A stretch of DNA of 64,000 nt. Source: Bacteroidota bacterium (GTDB lineage: Bacteria; Bacteroidota; Bacteroidia; NS11-12g; UBA9320). Position 1 is the stretch's first letter, and each line of letters begins with the position of its first letter. Of the stretch, positions 56,932-64,000 are shown one piece after another. Made by a program: the position numbers and the translations under genes. The notes under the pieces are model-generated. The model ran no database searches, had not been told where the DNA came from, and worked only from the letters and a program-made list of their open reading frames with translations. The stretch covers positions 1 through 64,000 of the forward strand of contig NVWV01000007.1 of NCBI GenBank assembly GCA_002746305.1. Direction: 5' to 3'.

Positions 56932-59199
56932 ATGGACAGTCAATTTGACAATGCTCTGGATTACCACTCTCAAGGTAGACCAGGAAAAATAGAAGTAATA
57001 CCTACAAAACCAACTCAAACCAAAAGGGATCTTAGTCTAGCTTATTCCCCAGGAGTTGCTGAGCCTTGCGAGGAGATATACAAAAATCCTCAAGACGCTT
57101 ATAAATACACAGCTAAAGGAAATTTAGTTGCCGTAATAAGCAACGGTACTGCGGTACTTGGGCTTGGAAATCTGGGGCCACTTGCATCCAAACCAGTGAT
57201 GGAAGGAAAGGGTGTCTTATTCAAAATATTTGCAGATATTGATGTCTTTGACATCGAGGTAGATGCTTCAGATCCTCAAAAATTTATTGATGTTGTAAAG
57301 GCTCTTGAACCCACATTTGGAGGAATCAACTTGGAAGATATCAAAGCTCCAGAAAGCTTTCTTATTGAAGAAACTCTTAAAAAAGAGATGAATATTCCAT
57401 TGATGCATGATGATCAGCACGGTACAGCAATCATAAGTACTGCAGGTCTAATCAATGCTCTAGAAGTTGCTGGTAAGAAGACAGGTGAAGTAAAAGTAGT
57501 GGTGAGTGGAGCTGGTGCCGCAGGGATTTCTTGCGTCAAGCTTTGGATTGCAATTGGAGTAAAAAAGGAAAATATTTTCATGTTCGATAGAAACGGACAG
57601 GTAAGTGACGATAGAGAGGACTTGGATCAATGGAAAGAAGAATTCAAAACGCCTAAACAATTTGATTCTCTGGGTGACGCTTTTGAAAATGCCGATGTTT
57701 TCTTAGGCTTATCAATTGGAAATATTGTAACAGCAGATATGATTCGTAAAATGGCTAAGAATCCAATTGTCTTTGCTTTGGCAAATCCAGACCCTGAGAT
57801 TCCATATGATGTTGCTATTAACTCACGCGATGATATTATTCTGGCTACAGGTCGTTCTGACCATCCAAACCAAGTAAACAATGTTCTTGGTTTCCCTTTT
57901 ATTTTCAGAGGGGCCTTGGATGTTAGAGCAACAGCAATAAACGAGGAAATGAAACTAGCAGCTGTAAAAGCATTAGCTGCCCTTGCAAAAGAAACAGTTC
58001 CAGATGTTGTTCTTATTGCATACAATGAACCTGACATGAGTTTTGGTAAAGACTACATTATTCCAAAACCCTTAGACCCTAGACTTATAACAACAGTTTC
58101 TCCAGCAGTTGCTAAGGCTGCTATGGATAGTGGAGTAGCTAAATTAGAAATAAAGAATTGGGATAAATACAAAGATGAATTACGTAAACGACTTGGATTA
58201 GACAACAGATTTCTTAGGAATATCGCTCTTAGGGCAAAACAAAACCCACAGAAAGTCGTATTTGGTGAAGCTGATAAAATAAAAGTTTTAAGAGCTGCTC
58301 ATATCGCTCACGAAGAAGGATCGTGTATTCCAGTACTACTTGGTCATGAGAACAAAGTCAAACAACTCATTGAGGCGAATGGGCTTAACTTAGGTAAGTG
58401 TCAAATTATAGACCCAACTAAAGAAAACCATTTACAAAAAGAATATGGCAAGCTATACTTTGAAAAGAGAGGAAGAAGAGGGATAACACTTTTCGAAGCC
58501 CAAAAAGCCATGCGACAACGAACTCATTTTGGTGCTATGATGGTAGAACAGGGAGAAGCAGACGCATTCATATCTGGTTTGAGTAGGAACTACCCTAACA
58601 CGATTAGACCTGCACTTGAAATTATTGGCAAGGAAGATGGAATTGACAAGGTTGCTGGCATGTATATTATTACCAGTAAACAAGGACCTTTATTCTTTGC
58701 AGATGCCACAGTTAACATTGAACCTACAGCTGAAGACCTTGTTGACATTGTGAAACTAACTCACAAGATGGTAAGTCAATTGCAAATAAAACCGCGTATT
58801 GCAATGTTAAGCTATAGCAACTTTGGTTCTGCAAAAGGAACCTCCGTTAGCAAAATGCAAGAAGCCGTTCAAATACTCCATAAAAACAATCCAGAAATAA
58901 TAGTTGATGGGGAAATGCAAGCGAATGTAGCTTTAGATAGCGAACTCCGTCAGGAGGTATTCCCATTCTGTAAACTAGGAGATGAAAATGCCAATGTTTT
59001 TATATTTCCGGGACTTTCCTCTAGTAACATAGCGTATAAAATGGTCCAAAGCTTAGGAGTATCTGATGCAATAGGTCCAGTATTACTTGGATTAAAAAAA
59101 TCTGTCCATGTGCTACAATTAGGGAGTTCTGTTCGAGAAATTGTAAATATGGTCAATATTGCCGTGGTAGATGCACAAAGAAAGAAGGGACTCTTCTAG
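56932..59199 (+). CDS. maeB: NADP-type malic enzyme with phosphotransacetylase-like C-terminus
   Basis: 755 residues, the length of the MaeB hybrid. The malic enzyme half (about 1-420) has [12 protein letters not shown], the MHDDQHGTA active-site stretch, and the nucleotide loop [16 protein letters not shown]. The C-terminal half (about 430-755) is phosphotransacetylase-like ([51 protein letters not shown]), which in MaeB enzymes serves mostly for oligomerisation and acetyl-CoA control. It oxidatively decarboxylates malate to pyruvate, giving NADPH. The GNAT gene starts with no gap after the stop. Confidence 0.96.
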   Translation: MDSQFDNALDYHSQGRPGKIEVIPTKPTQTKRDLSLAYSPGVAEPCEEIYKNPQDAYKYTAKGNLVAVISNGTAVLGLGNLGPLASKPVMEGKGVLFKIFADIDVFDIEVDASDPQKFIDVVKALEPTFGGINLEDIKAPESFLIEETLKKEMNIPLMHDDQHGTAIISTAGLINALEVAGKKTGEVKVVVSGAGAAGISCVKLWIAIGVKKENIFMFDRNGQVSDDREDLDQWKEEFKTPKQFDSLGDAFENADVFLGLSIGNIVTADMIRKMAKNPIVFALANPDPEIPYDVAINSRDDIILATGRSDHPNQVNNVLGFPFIFRGALDVRATAINEEMKLAAVKALAALAKETVPDVVLIAYNEPDMSFGKDYIIPKPLDPRLITTVSPAVAKAAMDSGVAKLEIKNWDKYKDELRKRLGLDNRFLRNIALRAKQNPQKVVFGEADKIKVLRAAHIAHEEGSCIPVLLGHENKVKQLIEANGLNLGKCQIIDPTKENHLQKEYGKLYFEKRGRRGITLFEAQKAMRQRTHFGAMMVEQGEADAFISGLSRNYPNTIRPALEIIGKEDGIDKVAGMYIITSKQGPLFFADATVNIEPTAEDLVDIVKLTHKMVSQLQIKPRIAMLSYSNFGSAKGTSVSKMQEAVQILHKNNPEIIVDGEMQANVALDSELRQEVFPFCKLGDENANVFIFPGLSSSNIAYKMVQSLGVSDAIGPVLLGLKKSVHVLQLGSSVREIVNMVNIAVVDAQRKKGLF

Positions 59200-59634
59200 G
59201 TGAACATTGAAATAATAAATACGACTTCTGTGTGGTATCCTCTCTCTTTAGATTTAAGAGACAAGGTCCTTCGAAGACCTCTGGGTCTAAAGATAGCAGA
59301 TGAAGATCTTACTGATGAAGTCACTCAGGTTCATTTCATTGCTACAGAAAACGATGCTGTAGTAGGAACAGTAACTTTAATTCCTCATTACGAAACCAAC
59401 GTAGGAAAACTACGTCAAATGGCTACAATAGAACATGTTCGTGGAAAGGGATATGGCAAAGATTTGGTAAGTCATTTGGAAAATTTTTGTATTGAAAATG
59501 GAATGTCTAAAATCAGTCTTCACGCTAGACATTATGCTGTTGGATTCTATGAAAATTTGGGTTACACCATATGTTCTGAAGCTTTTGAAGAAGTAAATAT
59601 AAAGCACTTCGCAATGCAGAAAAGTCTTATATAA
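59200..59634 (+). CDS. GNAT-family N-acetyltransferase
   Basis: 144 residues starting at GTG 59200, immediately after the malic enzyme stop, so translation is likely coupled. The acetyl-CoA loop is clear (HVRGKGYGKDLVSHLENFC), followed by the usual strand and helix (ISLHARHYAVGFYENLGYTI). Size fits a single GNAT domain of the ElaA-like type. The acceptor is unknown. Confidence 0.88.
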   Translation: MNIEIINTTSVWYPLSLDLRDKVLRRPLGLKIADEDLTDEVTQVHFIATENDAVVGTVTLIPHYETNVGKLRQMATIEHVRGKGYGKDLVSHLENFCIENGMSKISLHARHYAVGFYENLGYTICSEAFEEVNIKHFAMQKSLI

Positions 59635-59659
59635 CTTCATTCTACATTCATTTTCTCTA

Positions 59660-59667
59660 TACATTTG
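59660..59667 (+). promoter_or_regulatory. -7 box for the VIT-family gene
   Basis: TACATTTG matches TAnnTTTG and ends 7 nt before the ATG at 59675. Confidence 0.5.
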
Positions 59668-59674
59668 ACCTATT

Positions 59675-60370
59675 ATGGGTCCTAATTCTGAGAATCACTA
59701 TATAAATAGAAGCAATTGGTTGCGGGCAGCAATACTAGGAGCCAATGATGGCATACTATCCACTGCAAGTATCGTAATAGGTGTTGCAGCAGCAAGTAGC
59801 TTACGTGAACCTATTATTCTTGCTGGGCTGGCAGGTTTGGTGGCAGGAGCACTTTCCATGGCTGCTGGAGAGTATGTATCTGTTAGTTCTCAAAGTGACT
59901 TGGAAGCCGCTGATTTAAAACGTGAAGAACAAGAATTAATAGATTTTCCAGAAGAAGAAGAACATGAATTGGCAAAAATTTATATTCAACGTGGACTTAC
60001 CCAAGACCTGGCTCAACAAGTCGCTCGTCAATTGACCGAACACGATGCTCTGGGAGCTCATGCTCGAGATGAGTTAGGCATTAGCGAAATTACCCAAGCC
60101 AACCCTTTTCAAGCAGCTTTGGCTTCTGGTGCCGCATTTATATTTGGAGGAGCATTACCATTACTAGTCGCCTTTCTAGCTCCTGTTAAAACCATGATTT
60201 TGCTTCAGTATGTATTTGCAATTGTATTTTTAGCTCTATTGGGTGCTGCCGCCGCTAAAGCTGGAGGCTCGCTAATATGGAGAGCTGTTGTTCGAATCAC
60301 TTTTTGGGGTACTATTGCTATGGGGATAACTGCTCTTATTGGTTATCTTTTTGGGGTAAACCTTGTGTGA
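59675..60370 (+). CDS. VIT1/CCC1-family Fe2+/Mn2+ transporter
   Basis: 231 residues with about five membrane helices. The N-terminal motif (LRAAILGANDGILSTASIVI, then AGALSMAAGEYVSVSSQSDL) and the cytoplasmic helical metal-binding stretch with many Glu (EEQELIDFPEEEEHELAK) are the hallmarks. These proteins move ferrous iron or manganese out of the cytoplasm. Complete length. The -7 box lies just 7 nt ahead of its ATG. Confidence 0.93.
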   Translation: MGPNSENHYINRSNWLRAAILGANDGILSTASIVIGVAAASSLREPIILAGLAGLVAGALSMAAGEYVSVSSQSDLEAADLKREEQELIDFPEEEEHELAKIYIQRGLTQDLAQQVARQLTEHDALGAHARDELGISEITQANPFQAALASGAAFIFGGALPLLVAFLAPVKTMILLQYVFAIVFLALLGAAAAKAGGSLIWRAVVRITFWGTIAMGITALIGYLFGVNLV

Positions 60371-60400
60371 TAAATACGATGAAATAATCATCTTTGCATT

Positions 60401-62242
60401 CTGGAATTACTTGATTCGATACATCATCCCATTGACCTAAAAAAGCTTAACAGAGAACAACTTCCTCAGTTGTGTGACGAAATACGATCATTTTTTATTG
60501 AGAAAATATTAAAGAATGGCGGTCATTTTAGTGCAAATCTTGGTGTTGTAGAACTTACAGTTGCTCTGCATTATGTATATGATTTCGAGGATGTTCGTGA
60601 GGACACGAACAATAAATCAGCACACACACAAAAAACATCAGAGGACACAAACCAATCAATTAAGGACTCAGACCAATCATCCGATAAGCTTGTTTGGGAT
60701 GTTGGACATCAAGCCTATATTCATAAACTACTTACCGGCCGTAAGGCAGCATTTGATAGTATTCGAAAACTGGATGGGTTAAGCGGTTTTCCAAAACTGA
60801 ATGAAAGTGAATATGATCACTTTGGCACCGGACATTCTTCTACTTCCATATCTGCTATTCTAGGTATGGCCGAAGCTGCCTATTTAGATGATAAACCAAA
60901 CAAACATATTGCTGTTATAGGAGATGGCTCACTAAGTGGAGGCATGGCTTTCGAAGCACTCAACAATTTAGGTGTCAGTAAGGCAAATGTTCTCGTAGTT
61001 GTTAATGATAATCAAATGGGGATTGACCCAAACCTTGGTGCAATTAACACTCATCTTGGCTCTATACAAAACACCCAATCCAATTTTTTTGAAAATTTAG
61101 GATTGCCATATGATGGACCTATTGATGGACACGATATTCTCAAATTGGTTCAGTTCTTTGAGCAGCAAAAAACAATAAAAGGACCACATGTATTGCATCT
61201 TAAAACGACAAAAGGCAAGGGCTATGAACCCGCTGAAAAAGAACAAACAGACTGGCACAGTGTTAGTTATGTGAAGATTCATCCGGTAAAACCGGAGACC
61301 CCAGAAATAAAACCTCTCAAATTTCAGGAAGTATTTGGTCATACATTACTGGAACTCGCTAATCGCGATAAACGTGTTGTAGGAATTACACCTGCTATGC
61401 CTAGTGGAAGTTCTATGAAAATAATGATGGACCAATTGCCTCATCGCGTATTTGATGTGGGCATTGCAGAGCAACATGCAGTGACCTTTGCTGCTGGTCT
61501 TGCTCTAGAAGGTAAACGTCCATTTTGTAATATATACTCCTCTTTTAGTCAACGAGCATACGATCAAATTATACATGACGTTGCATTGCAAAACATCCCA
61601 GTTATTTTTTGTCTTGACCGTGCTGGACTTGTAGGTGCAGATGGCCCCACCCACCACGGGTCATTTGATTTGGCATTCTTAAATGCAATACCCAATCTTA
61701 CCATTCTCTCTCCTATGGATGAACATGAATTGCGTAATATGATGTACTGGGCAACTGATTATACAGCAGGTCCAGTTGTGATTCGGTACCCAAGAGGTAG
61801 AGGAAGTCAAATGGACTACAAAAACACAATTGAACCTATGGAGGTTCCTAGCAGTAGGATACTCACGTCCGGTAATAAAATAGCCATTTTATCCATTGGA
61901 GAAATAGGTACTCAAGTACAGAAAGCTATTGTCTCAAACCAATTACAAAACACAGCCTTACATATAGACGCTAGATGTATGAAACCATTGGATTTAGATA
62001 GGATCAGCACTGTATTCAATACCTTTGATAAGATAATAACTGTGGAAGAATCCTGTATTCTTGGTGGTTTTGGTCAACAAATCAAAGCACTCGCTCAAGA
62101 TTTATCCTACCAAGGAACCATACAATCTCTTGGTTTTCCAGATGTTTTTGTTCCTCATGGAGAAATAGAAGAACTCCGAACTATATACGGATTAGATGCT
62201 GAAGGCATTGGTAAGGTGATTAAATCATTATTACCACATTAG
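60401..62242 (+). CDS. dxs: 1-deoxy-D-xylulose-5-phosphate synthase with an insertion and non-AUG start
   Basis: 613 residues if read from CTG 60401. The recognisable N-terminus (ELLDSIHHPIDLKKLNREQL) is encoded upstream of the first ordinary start codon (TTG 60470), and in this frame only ATT 60398 or CTG 60401 could begin it before the stop at 60380-60382. Dxs joins pyruvate and glyceraldehyde 3-phosphate in the first step of the MEP isoprenoid route, using thiamine diphosphate: VIGDGSLSGGMAFEALNNLG and VVNDNQMGID bind the cofactor, and VGIAEQHAVTFAAGLA, DRAGLVGADGPTHHG follow. Residues about 63-95 are a polar insertion between LHYVYDF and DKLVWDVGHQ that homologues known to me lack; it contains the palindromic repeat. 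Confidence 0.9.
   Translation: MELLDSIHHPIDLKKLNREQLPQLCDEIRSFFIEKILKNGGHFSANLGVVELTVALHYVYDFEDVREDTNNKSAHTQKTSEDTNQSIKDSDQSSDKLVWDVGHQAYIHKLLTGRKAAFDSIRKLDGLSGFPKLNESEYDHFGTGHSSTSISAILGMAEAAYLDDKPNKHIAVIGDGSLSGGMAFEALNNLGVSKANVLVVVNDNQMGIDPNLGAINTHLGSIQNTQSNFFENLGLPYDGPIDGHDILKLVQFFEQQKTIKGPHVLHLKTTKGKGYEPAEKEQTDWHSVSYVKIHPVKPETPEIKPLKFQEVFGHTLLELANRDKRVVGITPAMPSGSSMKIMMDQLPHRVFDVGIAEQHAVTFAAGLALEGKRPFCNIYSSFSQRAYDQIIHDVALQNIPVIFCLDRAGLVGADGPTHHGSFDLAFLNAIPNLTILSPMDEHELRNMMYWATDYTAGPVVIRYPRGRGSQMDYKNTIEPMEVPSSRILTSGNKIAILSIGEIGTQVQKAIVSNQLQNTALHIDARCMKPLDLDRISTVFNTFDKIITVEESCILGGFGQQIKALAQDLSYQGTIQSLGFPDVFVPHGEIEELRTIYGLDAEGIGKVIKSLLPH
60592..60611. repeat. Palindromic repeat, copy inside dxs
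   Basis: TGTTCGTG-AGGA-CACGAACA: an 8-bp stem with the same loop as the copy after serS; the outermost pair is T-A here and G-C there. It is read in frame as residues 65-70 of Dxs. Confidence 0.88.
60643..60684 (+). repeat. Degenerate 21-bp tandem repeat in the dxs insertion
   Basis: Two 21-nt units starting GGACACAAACC and GGACTCAGACC, 15 of 21 bases alike. Each resembles the right arm of the nearby palindrome. Confidence 0.55.
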
Positions 62243-62312
62243 GTTGTTCTGACAATCATAATCGTCAGAATAGATGCACAGACCCCATCTTATGGATATC
62301 TGCTTTATCTTT

Positions 62313-63221
62313 TTACTTCTCCTCGATAGTAGCAATCACTCTAAAACCTACAGTTGAAGACGGTTCGATTGCACTTTGCTCGCTTTCCACACGGATATCA
62401 TATCCTGTATCATTCCAGCTACCTCCCATTGCAATATTTTCATCTGAGACTAATTCTGCTACATTTCCACACATGTTGTATAGCCCAAATGAATTGGGGT
62501 AATACGACTGAGAAGGAACAGTAATAATCATTTCATCAGCAACGGTCTTAGATATCTTTAACTCGTATGCCTTCTTCTCTCTATTAAAGTGAATATTCCC
62601 AGCATCTAAGTTTTTAAAATTCGCTAAATAATTGCCCTTTGAATTTCGCAAATTCGGTCCACCCCAAGGATAAAAATTAACAGTTTCCCCTCTAGCCGCT
62701 CGAATCCATTGTTTTTTTGTTGGCACCGAAAAAGTAATTTTCGCTTCCTGATCCTTCATTGCATAAATTTCGGTAAGCCACTCAGCATAAGCATTTGCCT
62801 GTTTTAAGGTCACTCCTACCACTGGATAACCATTATATGCAGAGTGCTTGTAGTAATAATTCATGAAAGGTTCGTTGTATGATAACTTGCTCCTCCAAAC
62901 CGTAGTATCTGGAATATTATCAGTATACTCCTTCATTCTACCTGTTTGTCTTAGGTAAGACAGAAACTCTTTATAGTGAATGTTACTTACTTCACCTTTC
63001 GAAACATAGAACGTTTCACACGAGTCTATTCCCAACTCTGTTTCCTGTCCAGCCTTTTTATTTTTTAGTATAATGTCATAATCCTTAGTACTTAAGACTA
63101 CTTTTCCTGCAGGAACTTCCACATAGTATTTAGTTAGAAACTTACTGTGTTTGGGCTTTTTGTTTTTACCAAAAGCAAATAATAACGGGAGGATTAATAA
63201 GAAATAAATCAGTTTTTTCAT
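62313..63221 (-). CDS. SUMF1/formylglycine-enzyme-fold exported protein (GldJ/GldK-like)
   Basis: 302 residues with a signal peptide (MKKLIYFLLILPLLFAFG) but no lipobox. The fold's motifs are visible: FYVSKGEVSNIHYKEFL, YPVVGVTLKQANAYAEWLTE, FSVPTKKQWIRAARGE, SFGLYNMCGNVAELVSD and AMGGSWNDTGYDIR, ending in VGFRV. The catalytic cysteines that formylglycine-generating enzymes carry after the GGS segment are absent, so it is probably not an active sulfatase-maturing enzyme. In Bacteroidota, non-catalytic relatives (GldJ, GldK) are parts of the gliding/T9SS machine; this could be a paralogue. It is convergent with dxs. Confidence 0.85.
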   Translation of the reverse strand: MKKLIYFLLILPLLFAFGKNKKPKHSKFLTKYYVEVPAGKVVLSTKDYDIILKNKKAGQETELGIDSCETFYVSKGEVSNIHYKEFLSYLRQTGRMKEYTDNIPDTTVWRSKLSYNEPFMNYYYKHSAYNGYPVVGVTLKQANAYAEWLTEIYAMKDQEAKITFSVPTKKQWIRAARGETVNFYPWGGPNLRNSKGNYLANFKNLDAGNIHFNREKKAYELKISKTVADEMIITVPSQSYYPNSFGLYNMCGNVAELVSDENIAMGGSWNDTGYDIRVESEQSAIEPSSTVGFRVIATIEEK

Positions 63222-63231
63222 GATGAGAGAA

Positions 63232-63239
63232 CGAAGATA
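63232..63239 (-). promoter_or_regulatory. -7 box variant for the SUMF1-fold gene
   Basis: TATCTTCG on the minus strand, 10 nt before the ATG at 63221. Confidence 0.4.
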
Positions 63240-63258
63240 GTTATCCTTTATTATAAAC

Positions 63259-63266
63259 TACCTTTG
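63259..63266 (+). promoter_or_regulatory. -7 box for the methyltransferase gene
   Basis: TACCTTTG matches TAnnTTTG and ends 17 nt before the ATG at 63284. Confidence 0.5.
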
Positions 63267-63283
63267 AAACATCCTAAAATCAA

Positions 63284-64000
63284 ATGCAATTCAACAATAA
63301 AACGTATAATCTACAACGCTATCCAAATACTGTAAATCGCTCTTTAAGACCATGGAGTGCTGCGGATGAATTGCTACTAAATAATGCAAATAGTATTGGA
63401 TTGGATAACCAAAAAATAGTTCTTGCTCATGATACATTTGGAGCTTTGGCTATTGCTCTAAACACTTATAAGCCACATTCTATTATTAACAACAATTCGC
63501 AACTTAAAGCTACTAAACTTAATTTAGAAAATAATGGTCTCAAAGCAAAAGAATTTGAATATAGTAGCCCGCTTAAAATTAAAGTTAGTGCCGTAGATCT
63601 TGCCTTAATAAAAATACCTAAATCAGCAGATTTATTTCAATTATACCTTCAACAGATTTATTCCATTAGCAATAAAAAAACAGTAGTTCTTTGTGGCTTT
63701 ATGACCCGGAACTTTACAGCTAAATGGCAAGAAATAGCGGAATATTATTTTGACGATGTTTCACAATCATTAGCAGCAAAAAAAGCTAGATTACTCATAC
63801 TTAAATCACCTAAAAAGAAGATTGAACAAGTTCCTTTGTTTCATACTATAAAGAATGACCTTGAACTTAATCTTAAACAATATTCTGGAGTTTTCTCATC
63901 CACCAAAATAGATCCAGCTACTCAAATTCTATTGGAAAATTTACCTCCTATCTCAGATTCAGATACTGTTCTAGACCTAGCTTGTGGAAACGGAGTAATT
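63284..64000 (+). CDS. RlmG/RsmC-family rRNA guanine-N2 methyltransferase, C-terminus off the right edge
   Basis: 239 residues are visible before the edge. The start (LQRYPNTVNRSLRPWSAADE, YLL-type helix following) matches the RlmG N-terminal domain, and the last residues (SDTVLDLACGNGVI) are the S-adenosylmethionine-binding motif I of the catalytic domain. RlmG and RsmC methylate a guanine of 23S or 16S rRNA. The substrate-choosing NPPF motif lies outside the window, so which rRNA it acts on cannot be decided. The frame is open to the edge. Confidence 0.85.
   Translation, partial: MQFNNKTYNLQRYPNTVNRSLRPWSAADELLLNNANSIGLDNQKIVLAHDTFGALAIALNTYKPHSIINNNSQLKATKLNLENNGLKAKEFEYSSPLKIKVSAVDLALIKIPKSADLFQLYLQQIYSISNKKTVVLCGFMTRNFTAKWQEIAEYYFDDVSQSLAAKKARLLILKSPKKKIEQVPLFHTIKNDLELNLKQYSGVFSSTKIDPATQILLENLPPISDSDTVLDLACGNGVI

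Noticed and set aside
62247..62270. Inverted repeat between dxs and the SUMF1-fold gene as terminator
   Set aside because: TTCTGAC/GTCAGAA pair over just 7 bp with a long loop and no T-run.

Overview
The window is from a member of the Bacteroidota; the family cannot be fixed from the sequence. The evidence is type IX secretion (T9SS) sorting domains of both type A and type B, RHS genes of the Bacteroidota kind, a GH92 glycosidase, and the Bacteroidota -7 promoter box TAnnTTTG (or TAnnTTCG) a few bases ahead of many start codons. Shine-Dalgarno sequences are almost absent, with one striking exception at 47811-47820. DNA is AT-rich. I saw no rRNA, tRNA, CRISPR array, insertion sequence or phage genes.

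Left third (1-24774): a minus-strand run of eight exported proteins, tightly packed or overlapping, reads leftward from 22172. It starts with a secreted beta-rich protein, an OmpH/Skp-like lipoprotein and a small lipoprotein. These are followed by an 1800-aa RHS-locus protein, a lipoprotein, a 722-aa protein with an RHS-like tail, a small secreted protein, and a giant RHS/YD-repeat protein (at least 3693 aa) that runs off the left edge. The giant protein carries a YCF48/BNR-like propeller block of roughly 880 residues inside its YD-repeat region. A coiled-coil plus outer-membrane-barrel protein is divergently transcribed.

Centre (24795-38420): the most unusual region is a four-gene module present twice in tandem. 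Each copy has an exported TPR-CHAT protease (caspase-like, His/Cys pair intact) with a C-terminal membrane anchor. Upstream of it is a secreted protein with a DUF11/DUF7619-like repeat. Divergent from these are a 193-aa sigma-70-family factor and a TAATG-overlapping, single-pass protein with an anti-sigma-like N-terminus and a TPR C-terminus. The TPR halves of the two anti-sigma-like proteins are almost identical in DNA (6 mismatches in 331 bp), although the rest of the modules has diverged. Each CHAT start codon sits 0-1 nt behind a strong terminator-type hairpin. Copy 2 also has a Cys-rich protein. A reasonable model is an envelope stress or signal circuit in which a periplasmic CHAT protease acts on the periplasmic TPR domain of the anti-sigma to free the sigma factor.

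Right part (38538-64000): mostly housekeeping and ordinary accessory genes. These are an FHS-type sugar transporter, GH92 glycosidase, dihydrolipoyl dehydrogenase, YebC/PmpR, a GT4 glycosyltransferase, an ECF sigma operon with a trans-envelope-looking partner and a T9SS protein, and serS. Then come a TonB-dependent receptor, a surface Kazal protein, an MBL hydrolase, a malic enzyme-PTA hybrid, a GNAT, a VIT-family transporter, dxs, a SUMF1-fold protein and the start of an RlmG/RsmC-like rRNA methyltransferase. A small palindrome is found both downstream of serS and, in frame, inside a dxs-specific insertion. dxs also appears to start at a non-AUG codon. No gene-free stretch exceeds about 300 bases.
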